This document shows, piece by piece, positions 24,046 to 32,532 of a stretch of DNA of 64,000 nucleotides. The position numbers were made by a program, and so were the translations under genes. The notes beneath the pieces were generated by a model. That model searched no databases. It was not told where the DNA came from and saw only the letters and a program-made list of their open reading frames with translations. The DNA is from Euryodendron excelsum (Eukaryota > Streptophyta > Magnoliopsida > Ericales > Pentaphylacaceae), in assembly GCA_033060915.1 (NCBI GenBank), contig CM065399.1:17242001-17306000 (forward strand), written 5' to 3'. Every line of letters starts with the position of its first letter. Positions within the stretch are counted from its first letter, which is position 1.

Positions 24046-24053
24046 AGTGGATT

Positions 24054-24700
24054 CAAAATGCAAAGATATTATTATTGATCAAAGAATTTAATGAGAGGAT
24101 AGAAACAACACCACCTTCAACGCTAGCATTTGAATGAATGCTAATGAAAACCTACAGATAATAAGCAAACCCTAATTTTACGAGAAAACAGGAAAGATTA
24201 CTTAAAATAGCAAATTTGAATTGAGCCCAAATTTAAATACTATAATTCTAAAGAAATATCCAAAACACAATTGGTCAAATTTAAAATTTTCTAGACGAAG
24301 TTATAGCCAAAAACAAAAATTTTCTTAAATAGTAAAACCCCAATTTGAGACCCTAAACAATGAAATTTGACCTACATCATAGAAAAAAAACGTGATTATC
24401 GTTCACAAAGACACATCAAATTAGAGACAATCCCGAGATAGTACGTACAACAAAATAAAAATTTAACCCATATCACGATTTCGGTCCGAATTGAACTTCT
24501 TTATATTAGTTCAAAGCTCCAATAACTCTTCAGCGACATGTCATGTGATTGACTTCGGTATGCATTAGCAGCATGAGCCAGTATATTGAATTTCTCCGGA
24601 ATAAGAAAAACTTGTTTGATTCCAGAAGGAGAACGAAATGTGACGACTTAACAAAAGAAACTTCTCTTTTGCTCTTTTACTTTTCTTCTTCTTGTGTGCG
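24054..24700. other. Intergenic, nothing recognised
   Basis: AT-rich sequence separating the two kinase-gene relics. No open frame with recognisable similarity and no clear repeat structure were found. Confidence 0.5.
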
Positions 24701-24719
24701 AGGTTCAGTTGATATCATA

Positions 24720-25235
24720 TATATATATATATACTGGTTATTTCAGTTGGCCAGTTTGAGCATACAATTCAACCATGCCAACCTCGTAAGAGTTGAATAA
24801 AAGCACCCACAATGGAATAAACTGAACTGAGAGATCATATCCTATATATTGCTAATGCTTCTTCCATTCTCATCCAACTACTGTCATCACATCAGCACTG
24901 GTGCCTGCGCCTACCATCAATCAGTTGAACTGCCCCTTAATGCTATTTTGCCAGCCATTTTGACAAATCTGAGCAATCAAATCACCACCAGATCCATTAT
25001 CCCACAACCAAAGAAAAATTCCCTATTCAACTTGCCGCAAAAGGTACTGACTAGCACCGAACAGTTAAAAAGATCAATCTCAGTGGTAAATAACTTTTTC
25101 CCCTTGATTTTAACAAATAGTAGTTTTGCAAGTCTGCAAAAAAAGTTACTTACTATTGAGGCTGATCGAAAATTCTAGTTGATTGCTTGCTATAAAGAAT
25201 GTGGATGACAAGACTTTTGCCATGCTTGTGTGAGG
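24720..25235 (+). pseudogene. Relic of the promoter, leader and first ~45 codons of the dual-kinase gene (copy 2)
   Basis: GTTGGCCAGTTTGAGCATAC and ATTCAACCATGCC (24,748-24,782) match GTTGGCCGGTTCAGTCCATAC and ATTCAACCGTGGC at 32,335-32,370 in the gene. Further on, CAGTTGAACTGCC (24,922) matches CAGTTGAACCGCC directly after the gene's start codon. Translation of the following stretch (QSNHHQIHYPTTKEK) resembles the gene's VNYDHHQVHEPTKKK. The ATG itself is destroyed (ATCAATCAG instead of ATGCAG). After about 25,235 no kinase sequence is found. Compared with copy 1 it is clearly a duplicate, sharing for example TTTTGCCAGCCATTTTGACA. Confidence 0.65.
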
Positions 25236-25239
25236 CAAC

Positions 25240-26251
25240 TCGAATTTGTTAGAAAATGGAGTTAGAGAGGATTCAAATGTAATTTCATCGGTTATAGCAA
25301 GCTTAGTATTATTGGTTATAAATTCACAAACACCAAGGCTTCTTTAGGCAAGCATGTTAGTAACATTAATTGAAACCCATGTTTCCCAAACTTGGTCAAT
25401 AATGTATGCCATTTTGAAGCTATTGATCTTTGGTAAGCTACACAACCATGTTGGTGCATGTTTATGGGTACCAAAGGATATAAATGACTAGCAAACTCAA
25501 TCTAGCTCGAGTACCCTGAACTGGTTATGTTAAAGAATCTGAATACTATAATCATGTAACCTCTTTCTTTCTTTGCCAGTATTTGGTATAGGGTATCTAA
25601 GGTCAACATTTCACAAACTGCAGGGTCTGTGTATGTCTAACATATATATTAGAGAGAGAGAGAGAGAGAGATATGGTAGGTACAAGATCTTTGTCCCAAA
25701 AGATTTAACAGTTTAGAGGTCTGCATAAATAGAGTTTGCAACACCAATAGACAAAGAAGTAGTTCGATAATAGGTCAATGCAGATCTTGTCAGGTGTATC
25801 TGCCACAATAACAAAAAAGGAGTAGTAGAGTTGGTAGAAATTTTAGATTAGAAGAATGATCAACTAGAGGGAACTGCAAAATATGTTCAACACTTGAAGA
25901 CTTAGAGAAAAGGTAAGCTTTTTCAAGAGTGTAGTTGACAAAGTTCATGGGACATGCGTGGATGGATGGCTTTTCTGTCAAAGTGGGGTAGGTAACCGTT
26001 ATATTAACTCCCCATCCCCTTTCTCTATTCTTAACCTCCTACTATGTCTTTCTACAAACTTCCTAGCAGACTCTTAATATGATTTTAGAGAGGAGAAATT
26101 ATTCAAGTTGATTATCATACCTTGTTATCAAGCTTACGTGGTATAATATTTCAATCAAATTATGACACTTGTGACCTTTTTCTCAGTTGGAAATTTAAAT
26201 TTGAAAACTTATCTATTTAATTATTATAATATCTATAATTTCTCATATAGT

Positions 26252-26295
<44 letters not shown>

Positions 26296-26384
26296 AAAAA
26301 AATAGGTACATAATATTATATGAATAAACTGTAATATCGTGTAAGCACGATGACGTGATGTGATGGTTACTCTGAATAATTTCT
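25240..26384. other. Intergenic with GA and CT microsatellites
   Basis: A (GA)n run lies at 25,651-25,671 and a 42-bp (CT)n run at 26,253-26,294. No convincing coding region; short open frames have no recognisable similarity. Confidence 0.5.
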
Positions 26385-26840
26385 CCTTAGGGACATTAAT
26401 CACGAGATAAGATGGCAATCACTCTAGGGTGGGGGCCTAGTGGTAAAGGCTTACTCGCATATGCTTGGTGGGTAAGAGGACATAGGTTCAACTCTCATTA
26501 GCAGTTGCAAAAGACACGAGACTCATGCCCATTAATCCTGTGACCTATTGCTATGCTCTCAATAGGGTAGTAGGGTTGGGTTTAGGCTATGACTTAAACT
26601 CAACTTGAAGAACCGCTCCAAATTCCCCACTTCTACAGGCTCGTTTAGGCCGTAACTCTCCAACGGGTAGGGATTACTATAATCATGTTCAGGTAAGGTT
26701 GCCATGTGCAAAACACCCCATCCTACCCATTTTACCCAAAAAAAAAAAAAAAAAAAAAGATGGCAAGATGTATACGCATATAAGTAGGCTTGTGCATGCA
26801 CATTTGTAATAAGGACATTTAATTTTACTTTTGTTCTTTG
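26385..26840 (+). repeat. Tandem duplication, unit 1, carrying a SINE
   Basis: The flanks TTAGGGACATTAA (26,388) and TGCATGCACATTTGTA (26,793) recur at 26,866 and 27,217. A whole segment of about 450 bp, including a SINE and its target site, is therefore repeated directly. Confidence 0.8.
26419..26756 (+). mobile_element. SINE, 338 bp with poly(A) tail, 10-bp TSD AAGATGGCAA
   Basis: Box-A-like GGCCTAGTGGTAAAGGC and box-B-like AGGTTCAACTC mark a tRNA-derived RNA polymerase III promoter. The 3' end is a run of about 20 A (26,737-26,758). AAGATGGCAA flanks it on both sides (26,409-26,418; 26,757-26,766). Confidence 0.8.
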
Positions 26841-26859
26841 TATTCTTTTACCCTTAATA

Positions 26860-27275
26860 TGATCTTAGGGACATTAACCAAGAGATAAGATGGAAACCAC
26901 CTTGGGTGGCCTAGTAGTGAAAGTTTACTCCCATGTGGTTTGGTGGGTAACATGACATAGGTTTAAGTCTCACTTGTGCTTGCAAGAGGGTGCGAAACTC
27001 ATACTCATTAATTTTACAACCAACTTAAGAGAATGCCTGTGGATCTTTGCATTTGCAGGGTTGTGTAAGCCCCTCTTGTCTAGCTCTCCAACTCGTAAGA
27101 GTTACTATAATCATATCCAGGTAAGATTGTTACATGTTGACAACCCCCTTCTATCCTTTTTACGCGACAAAGAAAAATAAATAAAGATGGCAACATATGC
27201 TTATAAGTAGCCTTGCATGTGCATGCACATTTGTATATTGGTGATAAGGACATTTAATTTTACTTTTGTTCTATA
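26860..27275 (+). repeat. Tandem duplication, unit 2, carrying the second SINE copy (26,897-27,183)
   Basis: The second SINE shares the structure (GGCCTAGTAGTGAAAG, then AGGTTTAAGTCTC) and the same target duplication (AAGATGGAAA / AAGATGGCAA). Because the target site is duplicated with it, the SINE inserted once and was then copied by segmental duplication. Both copies have since diverged, and the tail of this one is broken. Confidence 0.75.
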
Positions 27276-27844
27276 AATTGATATTTAACCACACATTTAT
27301 AGTTTATATATAAATGTACATTTGTATAAAAAAAATATATATATGGATGCATCTTTAAATTCGCACATTTATTTTTTTCTGTGTTTGTCAACTTATGTAC
27401 ATGATACATAGTACTACAAGAATGTGATTTTTCACTTTTTACTTTTATTGTTTTTTACCATGTCATACACAATTACAGTGTAAGGCTTACATGCCATAAA
27501 ACTAGAATTAGTCAACTTTTTTGAGAGAAGAACATGGCCCCGTGGTCAATATATGGCAATATAAATATAATTCAATTCCCATTCTGCATTAAATAAAAGC
27601 TTTTCATGGGTTTATATAAAAGTTTAGTAACCCAACCTATTAAAAAAACTAAAAATAAACATGTAGCCCCGAATTTCTTATGGCTGCGTGATTCAGGAGT
27701 ACCATTAGAATATTATTAATTGCGTAAGCTTAAAGTCAAATTTCTAAATCTTTCCAAATGCAGTAGTTAAGCGCAATTCTTAAATGGATCCTGAATACAT
27801 AAAAATTATTTTGTGCTCTTGGAGGACTGAATAATTTCTCCCCT
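27276..27844. other. Intergenic, nothing firm recognised
   Basis: AT-rich. A degenerate SINE-like stretch may lie near 27,530-27,650 (CCCCGTGGTCAATATATGG then TTCAATTCCC), but there is no TSD or tail that I can define. Confidence 0.4.
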
Positions 27845-27853
27845 AATAATCAT

Positions 27854-28029
27854 GGGTCTTGCTAACATGTACTTTAAAGGCATATTTTAAACATACTTTG
27901 CCTAGTTATACAAAGTGTTGAAACTTATATTTTCATAATTTTCAATACTAAAAATATAATTACAACACTACATACAACTAAACAAATTATGCTTAAAATA
28001 TGCCTTTAGGACAGATATTAGCATTTGTT
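27854..28029. mobile_element. Mutator-like MITE, 176 bp, perfect 9-bp TSD AATAATCAT
   Basis: Flanked by AATAATCAT at 27,845-27,853 and 28,030-28,038. The left arm GGGTCTTGCTAACATGTACTT and the right arm (complement AACAAATGCTAATATCTGTCC) are imperfect inverted repeats. Both arms contain the TTAAAGGCATATTTTAA-type block shared with the MITE at 12,781. The family is a short non-autonomous Mutator-type element. Confidence 0.85.
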
Positions 28030-28398
28030 AATAATCATTACTGAAATATAGCTTGAAGGAGTCTCTCGTGGAGAAAGCTCCAAGGTGTCTCTCATGGAGA
28101 AAGAGGCTTGTCAACTAGCCCTTTGATTTGTGAACAAAGCCAGAATTTCAAAAGATAGGTTAGAAAGCCCAACCAAATAAGAAAATATTTAATATAGCGG
28201 TGGTACTACATTATTTTGTTGACATGATATAACATGTCAATAAAACAAATTCACATAAACATGTTAAAACCTTTATTGTCAGAAATGTCAATTGCCGAAA
28301 ATGTCAAGTCAGTCGTAGTGTAGTCTAAAGAAAATATAATAGCATGATTATAGATCCTATTGCACAAGGTTCTTGCTAATACAAAGTCTAAATAGCGT

Positions 28399-28645
28399 AA
28401 GATTTATCCAGCCTTACTACCTCCATGTGTTGATAGACTGTTTTCGTATTTGAAACTAATAACACTTATATTGCAAAAACATAAATTTATACAGCCTTAC
28501 CCTAATGTGTGAAGAGACTGTTTCCTTTTTTAAACTTGTAACGCTCATATCACAATAACATAAATTTATGCAGCATAACCCCTAGGTTCTAAAAGACATT
28601 TTGTATGTTGAACCCGAGACGCTCCTACGACGATTGTACTCGATA
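28399..28645. repeat. Three tandem units of about 80 bp with TTTAT(C/A/G)CAGCCTTAC core
   Basis: Units begin near 28,399, 28,483 and 28,561. Each has a CAGCCTTAC or CAGCATAACC start, an AGACTGTTT-like centre, and an AACxxxxAACRCT-like end. The last unit keeps TTGAACCCGAGACGCTCC, a form common in dispersed plant repeats with an antisense tRNA-like (box-B) segment. It may derive from a SINE end. Confidence 0.55.
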
Positions 28646-29490
28646 TTTTCTCGAGCCAGACTGGTCTGCGGCTCCACACTTCTATTGTTCACATTTAATA
28701 TGTTCTAGCTCCCACCAATAATTGGCATGAAACAAAACAGAAGTAGGCAACCAGCTCACCCAACTCAACTTTGAACTGCCACGTGGAACACAATATATTT
28801 ATTGTAAAATATTACAATATTATTTATAAATAATGCATTTATAGATATAGATTTAGGTGACATCAAGGCCTAGATTTCGGCCATTGCTGCTTGTCAATCT
28901 TGGGGTCCCACAGTCCGCGTCGGAACACCTGTGAAGATTAACTTTTGGAAGTCCACGAGATTTGGCGTATTTGGTTTGAAGTTATCAACTTCATATCATT
29001 GGTTGAAGTTTAATTAAATACGGCCTCCAATTTAATCAGAAATATTTATGTAGTTTTTATGTTTTTTTTTAATTTGGACTTTTTGAATTGGGCTTTGGGG
29101 CTACGTGAAAGAGAAATACATTTTCGTCCAAAAAAAAAAAAAAGAGAAATATATTTTACGGATAATCACTCGTACTCGCACAAGGCAAATGTTAAAGTCA
29201 CGCGCCCTATCTTCTCTTTGCTTAAATTATAAAAAAAAAAAGTAGAAAAATATAATAAAAGTCCTGTTTTATCTTCTATTTTTTCATTTTGTCTTCTAGA
29301 CTCTGATATCTTAGGAGAACTAGGGATGATAATGGGGCAAATTTGAGTTTAGACGAATTATTGTACTTTATTTTTAAATTCGCTCCGCCCCGTCCCAATT
29401 AGTATCTTCTCATACTCATATTAATATGAGTGGGGCAGACAGGGCAGGATAAGCACTCAAGATATCAGATTATTTTTTCATTCCTAGAAA
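28646..29490. other. Intergenic; fragment of the GATGGCAA-type TIR family near 29,316-29,450
   Basis: The stretch 29,316-29,450 reads GGGATGATAATGGGGC and later CGCTCCGCCCCGTCCC, resembling the element at 11,902-12,405. The rest has no recognisable gene. Confidence 0.4.
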
Positions 29491-29539
29491 AACCAATCAT
29501 TATTAACGCTTATGTTTGGATTTTAAATTTATCTAGAGA

Positions 29540-29725
29540 AATGATATACATTCATCTTTTATGGATACCAAACAAAAAAAATAGATTTTTTTTTTTTTTT
29601 GACAAATGCCTACCCATTTTCCTAACCCACCTAAACAAAAAGAAAGGAATTTAACTTCTTTTACTTCAATTTTCCCCAATTATTTTATTTTCTCTTTATA
29701 AATCCAAGATCTGAACATAAGAGTA
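29540..29725. repeat. Dispersed fragment of the segmental-duplication unit
   Basis: TACCAAACAAAAAAAATAGA, then a T-run and GACAAATGCCTACCCATTTT through AAGAAAGGAATTTAAC, follow the order seen at 19,105-19,200 and 13,390-13,500. It is a fourth, isolated fragment of the unit found three times between 9,948 and 22,075. Confidence 0.55.
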
Positions 29726-29754
29726 AATGTCTTGGAGAATATAGGTTCTCCATA

Positions 29755-30245
29755 AGTTTTTAGTGCGCGTGTGGGTTGAGAAGACTACATGCTCGAGAAT
29801 TAGTTAGGTGATCCAAGAGGTTTGAATAATGAGCTGATGAAAAATAAAAAATAAAAAATAAAAGAGAAAAGGGAGAAAATAAAGAAAGAGTAAAAATGAA
29901 AGAGACCACCGACTCCAATATCTATCGTCAGACTAAGGTGACTCTCTCTCCAATTGTTTCTTTGCCTAATCTTGACCGGAGTTGTCAATAGCAGCAAAAT
30001 TTACCATTCTTAAGGATTTATCTCGATAACTATCTGGTGCACATAGAATGAGAGACTATGCACTCAGAGAATTAGTTTGGTGATCTAATAAGTTTGAAAA
30101 CTACGTTAATAAAAAAATAAAAAGGAAAAAGAAAAATACCACAAACTCTAATTTATATTGTTAACATTAAGGTGACTCTTCCTCTCCAATTGTTTGTTTG
30201 CCTGATCGTCACCGGAGTTGTTAATAGCAGTGAATTTGCCAGTGT
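29755..30245. repeat. Tandem duplication, two units of about 260 bp
   Basis: GAGAATTAGTTAGGTGATC (29,795) recurs as GAGAATTAGTTTGGTGATC (30,077), and CTCTCCAATTGTTTCTTTGCC (29,946) recurs near 30,181. GGAGTTGTCAATAGCAG also recurs near 30,215. The units are diverged, so the event is not recent. Confidence 0.75.
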
Positions 30246-32140
30246 GGCTATATTAAACCTATTAACTAAGAAACTGTTTTTATTAGAAACCTATTAAGAA
30301 ACTATACCTTGTGTAATTATGTAGAATATGTTTTAACTCAATACCCATTTTAGGTTCTTTCTAGTTTCTAGTTTGAGTTTTGAATTTTGAATGTTTCAAA
30401 ACCAATGACCTTTTCTACATTAATTGGAAAGCAATGTAGATCCTATCCAATTATGAAGGGAAGGCTCTAGAAAAGATATAGGACTTGAAAATATAGAAGG
30501 TCCAATGCTTTGAATTACGAATAGTTCAGATGCCTTAGAACAGTAAACTATTTGAATAGTCATAGTTTTGGAGTGCGCTATATTGAATGTCCAATGTTTT
30601 GAATACTCAGTGTATTTTTATTTTTATTTTTTTCTATAGGACATTCAAGCATTCATTTGACTACTCCCTCAAACTCATGTAAAATTATCATTTGCACGAG
30701 TCATTTGAATTTTTTCATGCATAAATGATGGCAGACCATAAATAGGGTGTGTAGAGAGAGATCTGACCACTTGAGCCCCTTTGTGTTTTAGAACTCAAGA
30801 TTTTGAATTGCATATTTTTATACTTAGGCAATTAGTTTCACTCTTAAATTTTGTTACATATACTATTATCCTTCTTGTTTCCTATTATGGAGCAAATTCA
30901 GTAAAGTGAAAAGTAAACTAGGACTACCATAAACTTAGTCTTACAAAGATAACTTGACAATAAAGGAAGATGCTAATCTTATAAAATAAAAATAAAAAAT
31001 TTGTACAAAACTTCACTAGAACGATGTCTCTATGACATTCTTGCAATTAAGTGTCATCTTGATAGGTATTTTATTTTCAAGTGAAAATTTTAATTCAATC
31101 ACATTGCTATGTATAAAATTTTATATGAGTTTTCTATTAGTATAGTGTTACTCGGCTTTGAAATATACCATGAAATACTTCATCTTATATCATGTTTACA
31201 AAATGCATGCCATGCGCTAGATAGACACTACGGATTTGCACATTTGCGTAATTTTTTAGTCTTCGCAAACCCTTCCTAAGGGTTTGTAGATACCATTTTA
31301 CTAACTACCACATCAAAACTGTATAGCTTTTCACACGAATGTGCATGCAGCAAATTCATCAATTTTTTTTAGAAAATGGTACACAAACAAAAGTTTTGTA
31401 TAAAGATTTTATTCAAATAATATGAAAGTGGTATTTTTAAAATTATGAACTATAATAGTGAATGCTTCAATGTAAAACAAAAAGACTACAAATAGCCACA
31501 TATTTCTCGATTATTATTATTTTATATATTTATTTGTTTATTTGCTTGGATAGAGAAGGGAAGGCTTAGTAGTTAAGAATTTACTGCAAAAAAAGAAAAG
31601 AGCCCTTTTTAGCATTTTGCTAACAACCACATTAATGCTGTTGTTTATAAGCAAGCGTGCATTTAGCAAACAAAACACAAATTAATAAGTCTTCTGAAAT
31701 CAAACTCATCTGTGGATTTGATAAAAGTACGTCAATTAAAAGAAACTTTCAATATTAAAATTTACTTAAGAAATACGCATTTCTTAATTTACACGTGTTT
31801 TTGTCATCAAGTAATCAAAACCAAAACTTCCTTCTACTTTTAAGAGTTTCTTCTTAATTTCACTAGCTTAACTACGATCCACGTAACGTGAAACTTTATA
31901 ACAAAAGCACTTTCACGATTCTTATTTGGAATTGTTTTCAAAACTTTTGTTACATTTTCTGCTTTTAAAAGCGAAAATAACAAAATGTTCAAAAACACAT
32001 TATAGTCATTTTTGTATGGGAAAAAAAAACAAAAAAAAAACAGTTCTTTTCTCAGAAAAATTGGGTGTTTTCAGATAACTTTTTCACAAAAACAGTTTTC
32101 AAATATATTTTGTCAAATAAATTTTTCCGTCTCACATTTT
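30246..32140. other. Intergenic, nothing recognised
   Basis: AT-rich sequence without recognisable coding or mobile sequence. The last 230 bp contain many TTTTCAAAA-type short palindromes typical of MITE remains. Confidence 0.45.
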
Positions 32141-32142
32141 TT

Positions 32143-32169
32143 GTTTTCTAGTTCTCGAGAATAGAAAAC
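32143..32169. repeat. Near-perfect 27-bp palindrome upstream of the kinase gene
   Basis: GTTTTCTA and TTCTCGAGAA followed by TAGAAAAC form an inverted repeat with one unpaired base. It lies about 365 bp upstream of the kinase start codon. It could be a MITE end or a cis element. Confidence 0.5.
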
Positions 32170-32310
32170 AGTTTTCAAAAACGAAATTTCGGACGCGGTG
32201 TTTGTACCCCACATGCTTTGAAATAGGTGTGGGATAGCCCTCCTCGTGTGAACCCTTGATGGAATGTGTTTGTTCCAAAACGGCAAAATCATCCAAAGGG
32301 TCTTCAACGC

Positions 32311-32318
32311 TGACGTCA
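32311..32318 (+). promoter_or_regulatory. TGACGTCA palindrome (bZIP/TGA-type site) in the kinase promoter
   Basis: A perfect TGACGTCA lies 215 bp upstream of the chosen start codon, inside a block that is conserved (as TGACATCA) in the upstream relic at 23,511. TGACGTCA is the classic core bound by plant TGA/bZIP factors. Use in this gene is inferred. TATA-like candidates follow at 32,389-32,397 and 32,430-32,438. Confidence 0.45.
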
Positions 32319-32532
32319 AACCGGAGCGGTTCTTGTTGGCCGGTTCAGTCCATACAATTCAACCGTGGCTCCAACCTAACCACCTTTGAATATAATACAA
32401 AGCACAACGAATGGCAATACGGAAACATATGTTCATATATATTCACACTTCTTAACCTTCCTCATTACCACCTCCGTCTCTCTTCCAACTAATGCCATTC
32501 AAGCCACCGGCACCAGCACCATCACCGCCACC

